Assembly: GCA_017303995.1 (NCBI GenBank)
Contig: JAFLBE010000016.1
Span: 1 to 64,000, forward strand
Origin: Bacteroidota bacterium
GTDB lineage: Bacteria > Bacteroidota > JABWAT01
Direction: 5' to 3'
Length of the DNA: 64,000 nucleotides
Shown here: one piece after another, positions 17,777-27,339 of the stretch
How positions within the stretch are numbered: position 1 is the stretch's first letter
How the letters are laid out: each line of letters opens with the position of its first letter
Notes under the pieces: generated by a model
What the model was told of the DNA's origin: nothing
Database searches by the model: none
Seen by the model: the letters and a program-made list of their open reading frames with translations, nothing else
Program-made: the position numbers and the translations under genes

Positions 17777-20590
17777 TTATTTCAGCAGCACGATTTTTCT
17801 GGTTTGAGAAAAATCCCTTGCGGTCATCCGGCAGAAATAAACCCCGCTTTTCAGATCAGAACCATCCAGCCGGACCGTCCAGGTTCCTGCAGGTTTAAGT
17901 TCATCAACCAGAGTTTTCACTTCCTGTCCCAGCAGATTAAACACTTTCAAAGTAACCTGTCCGGAAGTGGCTGTGGTAAAGGTGATATCGGTTGTTGGGT
18001 TGAACGGATTTGGATAATTTTGTTCCAGACGGGTTTGGCTGGGTTGTTCCCGATTGTCATCAACATCGGTTGCGGTATTTTCAATAGAAAGCCAGTGAAG
18101 TTTAAATCCGCCTTTTCCGGCGGCAATTTTGAAAGTCTGTTCACCGGCATAAACCCCGATCAGCTGTTTCACCGTCGTCCAGGTTGTCCAGCTGCCGGTT
18201 ATCGGGAGTGAACGGGTTCCGAGGTTTTTGGTGCCGATTGAAAAGGTCACACTTCCTGCAACGCTGGCTGACGAAATCCGGAGATAGAGAAATTTTTGAG
18301 CTGTCACCGGCGAGGAAATCCGGTATTCCATCCAGTCACCATCATCAATACTGGTCAGGTTAAATCCGCCATCCGGTTCATCTGACGGTTCAATTTCCAC
18401 ACCAGACATATCACTGAATTTTTCAGCACCTATTCTGGCCGGGACTTCAATGGCTGCCGGTACAATCCAATTCACAACTTCTTCATTTGAAAACGGAGAT
18501 ACCAATCCCCCATCTTTTGATTGAAGGTTTCCGGAGAGATAACTGATGGTTACCACGTTTTTACGATCGAGAGTTCTTCCCAGATCAACCAAAAGTGTAG
18601 TTGAATCACCCGGTTTTATCGAAACAGAAAGAGGATCCTCAAAAAGATCAAGATCTGCTGTCAGCCGGAAAGACGATTCTGATCCTGCCGGATCTTTCAT
18701 TTCCTTGTTAAATGTCAGTTCAATGTGGGATCCGTCAGGTGCAACAATCGTACTTTGAAGAACAGGAACTGAACCCACTTCCGAATCCGAAAAAGACTGA
18801 ATTCCGTAACCGTACGGATATAACGGATGGTAATTTTCGTCGCCAAAATTGATCGGAATCTGACTCATCGATTTCGGCCAGGTGTGAGGAAGGAGTCCTT
18901 GAGGTTGCCTGTCACCAAAAAGTACATCGGCAATGCCGTCTCCTTCGGTTCCGGGAAGCCAGGCAGCAACAATGGCATCGGTGAAGTGGAGGGCATTGGT
19001 CAAGATCATCGGCCGGCCAGAAATCAGAATTAATACAACAGGGTGACCCAGATTTTTCATTTTCCGAAGCAGCTCAACATCTGTTTTCGGAAGTTCGAGT
19101 GTTGCCCGGTCTCCCTGTCCTTCTGCATAGGGTGTTTCACCGATGACCACAACAGAATAATCAGCATCGACCGGATTGGTAAACTCACCGGTCGCAGAAA
19201 AATCAAACTGAACGTCAGGAGCCACTATTTTAAATCCGTTTAAAATAGTTGTGCCGGTTGTTGTTGCGCCAGGTCTTCCCTGCCAGGTAATTGACCATCC
19301 GCCCGACTGAAGTCCGATATCATTGGCATGAGAACCGGCAACCAGAACCCGCTTTGCAGATTTTGAAATGGGCAGAACGCCATCTTTTCTTTTCAGCAGA
19401 ACCAGCGATTCACTAACGGCTTTTCGGGCAACGGCACGGTGTTCGGCTGAACCGACAGAAGCCAGAAGCGACCGGTTGGCAAACGGTTTTTCAAAAACGC
19501 CTTTTCTGAATTTGATTCGAAGAATCCGGGTCACGGCATCATCAACTCTGGATTGGGAAATTTCACCCGAGGTAACCAGAGATTTCATGGCGACGAGAAA
19601 ATCGTTGTAACGGAAGGGAAGCATGACCATATCCACACCGGCGTTTATCGATTGTTTCACCTGTTCGGAATAAGATCCGGGCAATTGATCCACCGCAGCC
19701 CAATCCGAAATGATAAATCCGTCAAAACCCAGTTCCGTTTTCAGCACGTCGGTCATCCAGTATTTGTTGGCGTGCATTTTAAGTCCGTTGATGCTGTTGT
19801 AAGACGCCATGACCGTTCCCGAACCTGATTTTACCGCACTGATATAACCGGGAAGAAATAGTTTTCTCATCGTGGCTTCATCGGCGATTGTATTTCCCTG
19901 ATCGTCACCGCCAAAGGTTCCGCCGTCACCCAAAAAGTGCTTGGTGCTGGCGATGATACTGGTTTCGCCGGATAGGGAATCTCCCTGATAACCCAAAACG
20001 GAAGCTGCAGTTAAAGTCACGGCAAGTTCCGGCGTTTCTCCGAATCCTTCGTAAGTCCGACCCCAACGTTCATCCCGAACGACGGCGTTGCAAGGCGCAA
20101 ACGTCCAGTTGATTCCGGTTGATGCTACTTCAATTGCAGTGATTCTTGCAACCTGAGCAACCAAGGCGGAATCACGGGTTGCACCCAGCCCGATATTGTG
20201 CGGAAAAAGTGTGGTTCCGGTAACGCCACTGAAACCGTGAACGGCATCAATGCCATATAAAAGAGGAATTTTCAATCGGGATTTCAGTGCCCGCCCCTGA
20301 AGTGTATCAACCAGATCCGCCCAATCCTGAACGGTATTTGATCCGGTTTTATTGTCGCCGCCGCTTAAAATGGAGCCGATGGTGAGTTTTGTAATATCCT
20401 GTTTGGCGCCGGTGATTCCGGTATGATCAACCTGCATCATCTGACCGATTTTTTCATCCAAAGTCATTCGACCGAGCAGATCCTGCACACGGTTTTCAAT
20501 GGGTTGTTTGGGATCGAGATACGGAGGAGTTTGTGAGAATCCTGCAGAAAATTCACATAAAAATAGAAAGGTCAGGGAAAAACGGTTCAT
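17777..20590 (-). CDS. GH3 family beta-glycosidase with CBM6-like and T9SS sorting domains
   Basis: A 937-residue secreted enzyme on the opposite strand from its neighbours. The start at 20590 gives a signal peptide ending AGFSQ. The GH3 N-domain holds the nucleophile Asp296 in GFIISDWAAVD, with KHFLGDGGT and the usual two-domain GH3 body after it. C-terminal to it are a fibronectin/SLH-like linker, a CBM6-like domain (FNLTSIDDGDWMEYR ... GGFKLHWLSIE), and a T9SS domain (NYPNPFNPTTDITF ... RKIVLLK). GH3 members in such loci are usually beta-glucosidases, which would fit removal of glucose from glucomannan fragments. Specificity for glucose rather than xylose is not shown by sequence. Confidence 0.87.
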   Translation of the reverse strand: MNRFSLTFLFLCEFSAGFSQTPPYLDPKQPIENRVQDLLGRMTLDEKIGQMMQVDHTGITGAKQDITKLTIGSILSGGDNKTGSNTVQDWADLVDTLQGRALKSRLKIPLLYGIDAVHGFSGVTGTTLFPHNIGLGATRDSALVAQVARITAIEVASTGINWTFAPCNAVVRDERWGRTYEGFGETPELAVTLTAASVLGYQGDSLSGETSIIASTKHFLGDGGTFGGDDQGNTIADEATMRKLFLPGYISAVKSGSGTVMASYNSINGLKMHANKYWMTDVLKTELGFDGFIISDWAAVDQLPGSYSEQVKQSINAGVDMVMLPFRYNDFLVAMKSLVTSGEISQSRVDDAVTRILRIKFRKGVFEKPFANRSLLASVGSAEHRAVARKAVSESLVLLKRKDGVLPISKSAKRVLVAGSHANDIGLQSGGWSITWQGRPGATTTGTTILNGFKIVAPDVQFDFSATGEFTNPVDADYSVVVIGETPYAEGQGDRATLELPKTDVELLRKMKNLGHPVVLILISGRPMILTNALHFTDAIVAAWLPGTEGDGIADVLFGDRQPQGLLPHTWPKSMSQIPINFGDENYHPLYPYGYGIQSFSDSEVGSVPVLQSTIVAPDGSHIELTFNKEMKDPAGSESSFRLTADLDLFEDPLSVSIKPGDSTTLLVDLGRTLDRKNVVTISYLSGNLQSKDGGLVSPFSNEEVVNWIVPAAIEVPARIGAEKFSDMSGVEIEPSDEPDGGFNLTSIDDGDWMEYRISSPVTAQKFLYLRISSASVAGSVTFSIGTKNLGTRSLPITGSWTTWTTVKQLIGVYAGEQTFKIAAGKGGFKLHWLSIENTATDVDDNREQPSQTRLEQNYPNPFNPTTDITFTTATSGQVTLKVFNLLGQEVKTLVDELKPAGTWTVRLDGSDLKSGVYFCRMTARDFSQTRKIVLLK

Positions 20591-20723
20591 GGTAAAATCC
20601 TGGAATAAATGGATAAAAGAGAAACAGCAAAAATCACACCAGAGAGACAATTGTTAATTGTTAATGGTGAATGGTTAATTCGGTCAATGGCGAACGGGTT
20701 AATGAAATTTCTGATTTGAAAAA

Positions 20724-20818
20724 ACTCCCCTCCTTTTTAAGGAGGGGAAATCAGTCGCAAGACTGATGGGGTGGTTTCTGGCTTGACTCTTCAAAATCAC
20801 AAAACCACCCCTCCCCGG
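20724..20818. repeat. Repeat family C copy
   Basis: AACTCCCCTCC-TTTTTAA-GGAGGGG ... GGGGTGGTTT and, further on, AAACCACCCCTCCCC; same organisation as 4373-4482 but with a different centre (CAGTCGCAAGACTG). Confidence 0.7.
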
Positions 20819-20938
20819 ATAGAGTCAGGATTTAAAACTGATGGACACCGAGTGCCCATCAGTTGACGGGCGTATCGAGGTGCCGGGAATTTGTATGACC
20901 TAACAGCCAACAGCTAACAGCTTCCCACCCCTCCCCCT

Positions 20939-20955
20939 TTGGCACCGTTCTTGCA
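20939..20955 (+). promoter_or_regulatory. Sigma-54 (RpoN) promoter before the beta-mannosidase gene
   Basis: TTGGCAC-CGTTC-TTGCA matches the -24/-12 consensus TGGCAC-N5-TTGCW exactly, with the GG and GC dinucleotides at the right spacing. The predicted transcript would start about 12 bases after the GC, some 30 bases before the ATG at 20998. Sigma-54 promoters need an enhancer-binding activator; none is encoded in this window. Confidence 0.65.
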
Positions 20956-20997
20956 CCTCATGAAAACACATCAGATTTTCAATTTTTCAGGTGAACC

Positions 20998-23565
20998 ATG
21001 AAACTACTTTCTTTTCTTTCCATTTTTCTTTTTCCCATCCTTTCAGTTCTGGCGGTTGACCCGGATTCTCACCCCGAAAGTTTGAGTATTTACAAAGGCT
21101 GGTCGTTCAGTCAGGAAGGGCAATCCACCTGGCTTCCGGCATCAGTTCCGGGAACGGTTCATACCGATCTGATGGCTTCCGGGAAAATCAAGGATCCCTT
21201 TTTCGGACTGAATGAAAAGGAGTTGCAATGGATTGGAAAAGTAAACTGGATTTATAAAACCACGTTTTCAGTTCCCGCAGAACTCATGGCAAAGCAAAAT
21301 CTGATGCTGGTTTTTCACGGACTTGATACTTACGCCGACGTGACCTTAAACGGGAAATCGATTCTTTCTGCCGACAATATGTTCCGAACCTGGAAAGTTG
21401 ATGTCAAAAAACTGGTCAAAGCTGAAGGAAACGACCTTCAGATCACGTTCCGGAATGTTTTCGATGAAAATCTGCCAAAATGGAAATCTGCTCCCTTCCG
21501 GTTGATGGCCTTCCCGAATAATGATCAGGCCGACACGATGCTGGCTTTGTATTCACGCAAGGCACAATTTCATTACGGGTGGGATTGGGGTCCGAGACTC
21601 GTCACAGCCGGAATCTGGAAAAATGTGGAACTCTGTGGATGGGATTCTTTTAAAATTGAAACAGTTCAGGTGATCACGGCGTCTCTCACCAAAGAACTGG
21701 CGAACATCCAGACGGTCACAGAAATCCGGTCAGATATCGCCCAAAAAGCAGTGCTTTCGATAACACTCGACGGAAAAGAAATTCAATCGCAGCCAGTTTC
21801 ACTTCAACCCGGAACAAACCGTCTTCCGGTTAATTTCGACGTGAAAAATCCGAAAATCTGGTGGCCGAACGGCATGGGAAATCCTGATCTGGTTACCCTT
21901 TATTTTTCAGTGAAGACTGACAAGGGTACCGATGGGAAAACGGTAAAAACAGGTATCAGAACGATTACAGTCAACCGGGATAAGGATAAAGACGGACACG
22001 CTTTTGCGGTGGTGGTAAACGGAATTCCGGTTTTCATGAAGGGTGCAAACTACATTCCCCAGGATAATTTTCAGAACCGGGTCACCCGTGAACATATTGA
22101 TTATATCGTAAAATCTGCCCGTGACGCCAATATGAATATGCTGCGGTTGTGGGCCGGCGGCATTTTTCAGGTAGATGATTTTTATGCATCCTGTGATGAA
22201 AACGGAATTCTGATCTGGCATGATCTCCTGTTTGCCTGTGCCATGTATCCGTCTGATCAGCACTTTTATCAAAATGTGAAAGCTGAGCTGGAAGATAATG
22301 TCAGGCGGATCCGGAATCATCCGTCCATTGCCCTGTGGTCAGGAAATAACGAAAACTATATCTCCTGGCACAACTGGGGATGGAAACAGCTGTTCAATGA
22401 ATCTGATCAGAAAAAGTATGAACAGGATATGATGGATCTGTACGAAACCCTGCTTGGTGATGTTCTCAAGGCAGAAGATCCGTCAAGATATTATACCAAA
22501 TCGAGTCCGGTTGCAGGCTGGAATAACATTCCGAATGGTGAAGGTGATATTCATTACTGGGGTGTCTGGCATGGGAAAGAACCGTTTGAAAAATATGAAG
22601 ATAATCTTGCCCGGTTTGTGAGTGAGTACGGATTTCAATCTTATCCTGAATATTCAGCAATAAAAAAATTCACCAATCCGGAAGACCGCCATCTTCATTC
22701 TGAAACCATGCTGTCCCATCAGCGTTGCATGGCCGATGACCGGAAGGACAGGGAATACGGCAACCGGTTGATCAAAACTTACATGGATGACTGGTACCGG
22801 GAACCAAAGAATTTTGAATCGTATGTGTATGTGAGTCAATTGGTTCAGGCGGAAGGTGTAAAAATTGCCATCGAAGCTCACCGCCGGGCCATGCCCTACA
22901 CCATGGGCAGTTTATACTGGCAGATCAACGACTGCTGGCCGGTTGCATCCTGGTCGAGTATTGACTGGTACGGCAACTGGAAGGCACTTCATTATGTCGC
23001 AAGGGAAGAGTTTAAAAACCTGCTCATTGCACCAAAAGTAAACGGTGAAAACGTAGATCTGAAAATAGTGTCTGACCTTTTGGAAGATCAGCAAGTCACT
23101 TTTAAAAGGAGCGTCATGGATTTTTCGGGAAAAGTAATTTCTGCTGATTCTTTTCCGCTGACTGTGAAAAAACAAGGTGTTACTATTGGTGGAAGTTTTC
23201 CGGTTTCATCTTTGGTAAATGGCAAAAAGGAAAATGAAATCCTCATTCTCTGGACGATGGAAAAGGAAGGAAAAGAACTTGCCCGTCAGATTCAATATCT
23301 CACAAGACCAAAGGCACTTAGCCTGCTGGCTCCTGACCTGAAATGGAGTTTGAAGTCAGCTTCCGGCGGACTTGAATTAACGGTTTCAACGGAAAAGCTG
23401 GCAAAAAATGTTTTCTTTAGTACGGAATTGAACGGTGTTTCATTTGGTGATAATTTCTTCGACCTCCTGCCCGGAGAAACCCGGATTATTCAGGTTAAAG
23501 CCAGTCAAACGCCTGACGTCCTGAAATCCGGATTAAAGGTCATGACCCTGACGGATACGTTTTAG
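20998..23565 (+). CDS. GH2 family beta-mannosidase, secreted
   Basis: An 855-residue protein with a signal peptide (ending VLAV) and the complete layout of a GH2 beta-mannosidase: sugar-binding domain with VPGTVHTDLMASGKI and DPFFGLNE, HYGWDWGPRLVTAGIW, Ig-like domain, TIM barrel and C-terminal beta domains. The acid/base is Glu452 in WSGNNENY and the nucleophile Glu543 in FVSEYGFQSYPE, both as in known beta-mannosidases. It would remove mannose from the non-reducing ends of manno-oligosaccharides in the periplasm. It has its own sigma-54-like promoter. The stop codon is the first of several TAGs in a GTAGGCA tandem repeat. Confidence 0.93.
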   Translation: MKLLSFLSIFLFPILSVLAVDPDSHPESLSIYKGWSFSQEGQSTWLPASVPGTVHTDLMASGKIKDPFFGLNEKELQWIGKVNWIYKTTFSVPAELMAKQNLMLVFHGLDTYADVTLNGKSILSADNMFRTWKVDVKKLVKAEGNDLQITFRNVFDENLPKWKSAPFRLMAFPNNDQADTMLALYSRKAQFHYGWDWGPRLVTAGIWKNVELCGWDSFKIETVQVITASLTKELANIQTVTEIRSDIAQKAVLSITLDGKEIQSQPVSLQPGTNRLPVNFDVKNPKIWWPNGMGNPDLVTLYFSVKTDKGTDGKTVKTGIRTITVNRDKDKDGHAFAVVVNGIPVFMKGANYIPQDNFQNRVTREHIDYIVKSARDANMNMLRLWAGGIFQVDDFYASCDENGILIWHDLLFACAMYPSDQHFYQNVKAELEDNVRRIRNHPSIALWSGNNENYISWHNWGWKQLFNESDQKKYEQDMMDLYETLLGDVLKAEDPSRYYTKSSPVAGWNNIPNGEGDIHYWGVWHGKEPFEKYEDNLARFVSEYGFQSYPEYSAIKKFTNPEDRHLHSETMLSHQRCMADDRKDREYGNRLIKTYMDDWYREPKNFESYVYVSQLVQAEGVKIAIEAHRRAMPYTMGSLYWQINDCWPVASWSSIDWYGNWKALHYVAREEFKNLLIAPKVNGENVDLKIVSDLLEDQQVTFKRSVMDFSGKVISADSFPLTVKKQGVTIGGSFPVSSLVNGKKENEILILWTMEKEGKELARQIQYLTRPKALSLLAPDLKWSLKSASGGLELTVSTEKLAKNVFFSTELNGVSFGDNFFDLLPGETRIIQVKASQTPDVLKSGLKVMTLTDTF

Positions 23566-23650
23566 TAGGCAGTAGGCAGTAGACAGTAGGGGCGACCGGC
23601 TGCAGAAGGCCCGTGGCAAAGCCTTGGGGTCGCCCGCAGCAAAGCCTTGG
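23562..23650. repeat. GTAGGCA tandem run and partial repeat B after the GH2 stop
   Basis: TAGTAGGCAGTAGGCAGTAG begins at the stop codon, followed directly by a GGGGCGACCGGC ... CTTGGGGTCGCCC block that belongs to repeat B. The rest of the gap to 23880 holds the palindrome at 23732 and the TTTGGCAC box. Confidence 0.65.
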
Positions 23651-23731
23651 AGTTTCCCGCCTTTCTCATTCAAAATTTAAAATTCAACATTTAAAATTCG
23701 CTTCAGCGCCGTCCTTATTATTCCAATAACC

Positions 23732-23750
23732 TTTTATCAAAATGATAAAA
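23732..23750. promoter_or_regulatory. Perfect dyad before the symporter gene, possible operator
   Basis: TTTTATCA-AAA-TGATAAAA is a perfect 8-bp inverted repeat with a 3-base centre, 130 bases upstream of the symporter ATG. Weaker TTATCA/TGATAA dyads occur before the GH5 gene (238-250: TGATAA-G-TTATCA). A shared regulator is possible. Confidence 0.4.
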
Positions 23751-23807
23751 ACAAGCCTTCCAGCCTTTGTAAACACCGTTATTTTGCCACTTTAAACGCT
23801 ATTAAGG

Positions 23808-23825
23808 TTTGGCACAATTTGTGAC
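23808..23825 (+). promoter_or_regulatory. TTTGGCAC box before the symporter gene
   Basis: TTTGGCAC-AATTT-GTGAC, 56 bases upstream of the ATG at 23881. The -24 half of a sigma-54 promoter is perfect, the -12 half poor. It matters mainly as one of four such boxes in the locus. Confidence 0.3.
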
Positions 23826-23880
23826 ATTAGTAAACGGTACAGAATTCTGCTTTTACCACTTTAACCAAAAAGACCTTATC

Positions 23881-25251
23881 ATGACCTCACAACCACTCAG
23901 CCTCAAAGAAAAAATTGGTTATGGATTTGGCGATGCAGCCTCTTCCATGTTCTGGAAATTATTTTCCATGTACCTCATGTTCTTCTACACCGATATTTTC
24001 GGAATTGATGCTGCAATTGTCGGAACGATGTTTCTGATTACCCGGATCTGGGATGCGGCCTTTGATCCTGTCGTCGGTGTTATTGCTGATCGTACTGAGT
24101 CGAAATACGGAAAATTCCGCCCTTACATTCTCTGGGTTGCTGTGCCTTTCGGAATTGCAGGTATTCTCACATTCACCACTCCAGATTTTGATCCGGCCGG
24201 AAAACTTATTTACGCTTATGTTACCTATTCCATCATGATGATGGTTTACTCTCTGATCAATGTTCCTTACGCTTCCCTGCTTGGCGTCATGACTTCCGAT
24301 GGAAAGGAAAGAACGACTCTTTCCTCTTTCCGGATGGTTTTTGCTTTTCTCGGCAGTATTGTGGCTCTCGCTTTTGTTAATCCGCTTGTGAAGTTTTTTG
24401 GTGAAACCGTTCAGATGGATGTGGCGACCAGCTGGCAGTTTACAGCAGGCGTTTTCGCTGTTCTGGCTGTCATTTTCTTCTGGATCAATTTTGCCTGGAC
24501 GAAAGAACGGGTAAAACCAATTAAGGATGAACAACCCACGCTTAAAGAAGATGTGAAGGATCTGCTTGGCAACTGGCCCTGGTGGATTTTGCTCGGTTCG
24601 GGCGTTTCTGCCTTGATTTTCAATTCCATCCGTGACGGCGCCGCCATTTACTATTTTAAATATTATGTTGGTGATCAGGATTCCGTTTCTCTCTATTTCG
24701 TACTCGGACAGGCATTCAACATCGTCGGGATTATTTTCGTGACCCCGATTGCCCATAAAATAGGCAAAAAAATGACTTACATGGGTGCCATGATTGTGGC
24801 TACCGTTCTGAGTATTGCTTTTTACTGGATCGACAAAGACAACCTGATTGGTATCCTCGTCATGCAATCGCTGATTTCAATTTGTGCCGGAAGCATTTTC
24901 CCGCTGTTATGGTCGATGTATGCTGATATCGCTGACTATTCTGAATGGAAAACCGGCCGCCGGGCAACCGGACTCATTTTTTCTTCCTCCTCAATGTCAC
25001 AAAAATTCGGTTGGACACTCGGCGGTGCTCTGACCGGATGGTTACTGGCATGGTTTGGTTATCAGGCCGGTGCAATTCAGTCTGCAGAAGCTCAGGATGG
25101 CATTAAACTGATGCTGAGTTTCTTCCCTGCAGTCGGAACGGTTCTGTCTGTTGGGTTTATTTTCATTTATCCGCTCAGCGAAAAGAAACTGGCCGAAATC
25201 ACAGCCGATCTTGACCTTCGCCGTGCAGAACATAATAAAATCGCTGAATAA
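23881..25251 (+). CDS. GPH-family (MelB-type) sugar symporter
   Basis: A 456-residue inner-membrane transporter with about twelve membrane segments. KIGYGFGDAASSMFWKLFSMY at the start and TRIWDAAFDPVVGVIADRT are hallmarks of the glycoside-pentoside-hexuronide:cation symporter family; ADIADYSEWKTGRRATG is the conserved loop in the second half. The ATG at 23881 starts the family consensus; the upstream reading is not conserved. It probably imports mannobiose or mannosyl-glucose with a cation from the periplasm, feeding the GH130 enzyme encoded 149 bases downstream. It is the only inner-membrane sugar transporter in the locus, and no outer-membrane SusC/D pair accompanies it. Confidence 0.9.
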   Translation: MTSQPLSLKEKIGYGFGDAASSMFWKLFSMYLMFFYTDIFGIDAAIVGTMFLITRIWDAAFDPVVGVIADRTESKYGKFRPYILWVAVPFGIAGILTFTTPDFDPAGKLIYAYVTYSIMMMVYSLINVPYASLLGVMTSDGKERTTLSSFRMVFAFLGSIVALAFVNPLVKFFGETVQMDVATSWQFTAGVFAVLAVIFFWINFAWTKERVKPIKDEQPTLKEDVKDLLGNWPWWILLGSGVSALIFNSIRDGAAIYYFKYYVGDQDSVSLYFVLGQAFNIVGIIFVTPIAHKIGKKMTYMGAMIVATVLSIAFYWIDKDNLIGILVMQSLISICAGSIFPLLWSMYADIADYSEWKTGRRATGLIFSSSSMSQKFGWTLGGALTGWLLAWFGYQAGAIQSAEAQDGIKLMLSFFPAVGTVLSVGFIFIYPLSEKKLAEITADLDLRRAEHNKIAE

Positions 25252-25267
25252 AAAAGAAAAGTACAGA

Positions 25268-25312
25268 ATTGTCAGCCTGAGTGATCCGGTAATCGCCGGA
25301 TCGTGTCGAAGG
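25268..25312. repeat. Dispersed repeat, family E
   Basis: GTCAGCCTGAGTGATCCGG ... CCGGATCGTGTCGAAGGCC with a short palindromic centre. A similar copy lies at 41248-41297 before the copper operon genes. Confidence 0.65.
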
Positions 25313-25400
25313 CCATTTACTTAAATCGTACCACCCCGAAGCTAGTTCGGGATCTTCGCTACACTCGACTTATAACTTTTAACTTATAACTGATGTTCCT

Positions 25401-26582
25401 ATGTTAAAAATTTTCGAAACCCGATTAAAACAACTCCAGACAGCTCATGCTGAAATGGTAAACCGTAAAAACGAACCGGTGCTTCCGGGAAACGGAGTTT
25501 ATACCCGCTATAAATTCCCAATCATCACAAACGATCATGTTCCGCTTTTCTGGAAGTATGATCTGAATCCGGAAACCAACCCTTTCATGATGGAAAGACT
25601 GGGTATTAACTGCACTTTCAATTCCGGTGCAATTCTCTGGAAAGGGAAATATGTTTTATGTGTTCGGGTTGAAGGTCTTGACCGGAAATCGTTCTTCGCA
25701 ATTGCTGAATCTCCAAATGGAATTGATCATTTCACTTTCTGGGATTATCCGGTAACCCTTCCTCAGACAGATGACCCGGATACCAACGTGTATGACATGC
25801 GTCTGGTTGCCCACCAAGATGGATATGTTTACGGACAGTTTTGCACAGAAAGAAAAGATCCTGCTGCAGCCCGTGGTGATTTGTCTTCTGCAACAGCCCA
25901 GGGTGGATTGGTCCGCACCAAAGATTTGATCACCTGGGAACGTCTGCCTGATTTGAAAACTCCGTCACCCCAGCAACGGAATGTTGTGTTACATCCCGAA
26001 TTCATTGACGGAAAATATGCGTTTTACACCCGTCCGCAGGATGGATTTATTGATACTGGTTCCGGTGGCGGAATCGGTTGGGGATTGTCTGATTCGATGA
26101 ATCCGGCTGTGGTGAAAAAAGAAACCATTGTTGATGAACGGATTTATCACACCATCAAAGAAGTGAAAAACGGAATGGGACCTGCTCCCATCAAAACGGA
26201 AAAAGGCTGGCTTCAACTGGCTCACGGTGTTAGAAATACGGCTGCCGGACTTCGTTATGTGCTGTACATGTTCCTGACTGATCTGAAAGATCCCTCAAAG
26301 GTAATCGCCAAGCCGGGCGGACATTTTATTGCTCCGGAAGGTGAAGAACGTGTGGGAGATGTATCAAACGTGACGTTCAGCAATGGCTGGATTGTGAACG
26401 ACAAAAAAGAAGTCTTCATTTATTATGCGTCGAGTGATACCCGTATGCATCTGGCTACTTCGACCGTTGATCAGCTTCTTGATTATGTGCTGAACACGCC
26501 ACCTGATGCGCTTCGCAGTTCACTTTGTGTTGAACAGAGGAAGGACCTCATCCGCAAAAATCTGGAGTTTCTGAAAAAGTAA
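25401..26582 (+). CDS. GH130 4-O-beta-D-mannosyl-D-glucose phosphorylase
   Basis: A 393-residue cytoplasmic enzyme without signal peptide. It would convert mannosyl-beta-1,4-glucose plus phosphate into mannose 1-phosphate and glucose, the last step of phosphorolytic mannan use. The general acid is predicted as Asp132 in NVYDMRLV, close to its position in Bacteroides fragilis mannosylglucose phosphorylase; AARGDLSSA and [19 protein letters not shown] are blocks of GH130 subfamily 1. The known pathway needs a mannobiose 2-epimerase upstream of it, which is not encoded in this window. It is the last gene of the mannan locus. Subfamily assignment is by recalled motif similarity. Confidence 0.9.
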   Translation: MLKIFETRLKQLQTAHAEMVNRKNEPVLPGNGVYTRYKFPIITNDHVPLFWKYDLNPETNPFMMERLGINCTFNSGAILWKGKYVLCVRVEGLDRKSFFAIAESPNGIDHFTFWDYPVTLPQTDDPDTNVYDMRLVAHQDGYVYGQFCTERKDPAAARGDLSSATAQGGLVRTKDLITWERLPDLKTPSPQQRNVVLHPEFIDGKYAFYTRPQDGFIDTGSGGGIGWGLSDSMNPAVVKKETIVDERIYHTIKEVKNGMGPAPIKTEKGWLQLAHGVRNTAAGLRYVLYMFLTDLKDPSKVIAKPGGHFIAPEGEERVGDVSNVTFSNGWIVNDKKEVFIYYASSDTRMHLATSTVDQLLDYVLNTPPDALRSSLCVEQRKDLIRKNLEFLKK

Positions 26583-26590
26583 AATTCAGA

Positions 26591-26621
26591 TTGAAGTTCA
26601 CCTCCACGGACTCTATATTTG
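26591..26621 (+). promoter_or_regulatory. Bacteroidota-type promoter of the tRNA-Gly gene
   Basis: TTG at 26591-26593, exactly 20 bases, then TATATTTG at 26614-26621, a perfect TAnnTTTG. Predicted transcription start is near 26628, two bases before the mature tRNA. Confidence 0.75.
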
Positions 26622-26629
26622 CAGAGTTC

Positions 26630-26866
<237 letters not shown>

Positions 26867-27135
26867 TCTCTTTATAAATAACCTCAATCAAAAATTATCC
26901 CACCACTCACCGGCAGGAATTTTTTCCCGCAGATCACACGGATTAACGCTGAAAGGACGGCGGGATTTTTAAACCACACCCAAGTCATTTCATGACACGG
27001 GTTAAAAGAAATCACGGAAGGAACAGAAAGAGCAAAGTCTGAATTATTTATTATGTATATTTCCAAAAAATTGTTTTTATCCTGCCAATCCCAAATATCC
27101 GGCGAAATAACTTTTTCTGTTTTTTCTGTACCTTC

Positions 27136-27330
27136 TGTGGTAGAAAACGGCTGTTAAAAAAGGCGACATCAAGGCTTTCCGTCGAATGCCGGATTGTAAA
27201 TGCCGTGGGCCTTCTGCCGCCGGTCGCCCCAAAGGAATCCAATTTAAAAACCTCCCACCGCCCAGCGTTCTCTCCTTAGACCCGCGCAACTCAGTTGCTT
27301 GGGTGCGGCTCAGCGGTCGAATCCCCCACA
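27136..27330. repeat. Composite repeat B, copy 2
   Basis: Same order of parts as 17582-17775: GGTAGAAAACGGCTGTT, GGCGACATCAAGGC ... GCCGGTCGCCCC, CCCAGCGTTCTCTCC and the palindrome ACCCGCGCAACTCAGTTGC. The whole stretch from 26867 to 27339 contains no supported gene. Confidence 0.65.
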
Positions 27331-27339
27331 AAAACACGC

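Larger units (their letters stand above)
20591..20997. other. Divergent intergenic region with repeat C and sigma-54-like promoter
   Basis: No gene is supported. Between the GH3 and GH2 starts lie a copy of repeat C (20724-20818), a further palindromic remnant (GATGGACACCGAGTGCCCATC, 20842-20862 region) and the string AACAGCCAACAGCTAACAG. The right end holds the promoter at 20939-20955. Confidence 0.65.

Noticed and set aside
17738-18211. A 157-codon frame at the 3' end of the GH3 gene, plus strand
   Set aside because: It is antisense to the T9SS and CBM domains of the GH3 enzyme and begins in repeat DNA.
23959-24867. A 302-codon open frame antisense to the symporter gene
   Set aside because: Its product is rich in Asn, His and Ser with no domain, while the plus-strand frame encodes a clear GPH symporter; it is a shadow of that gene.
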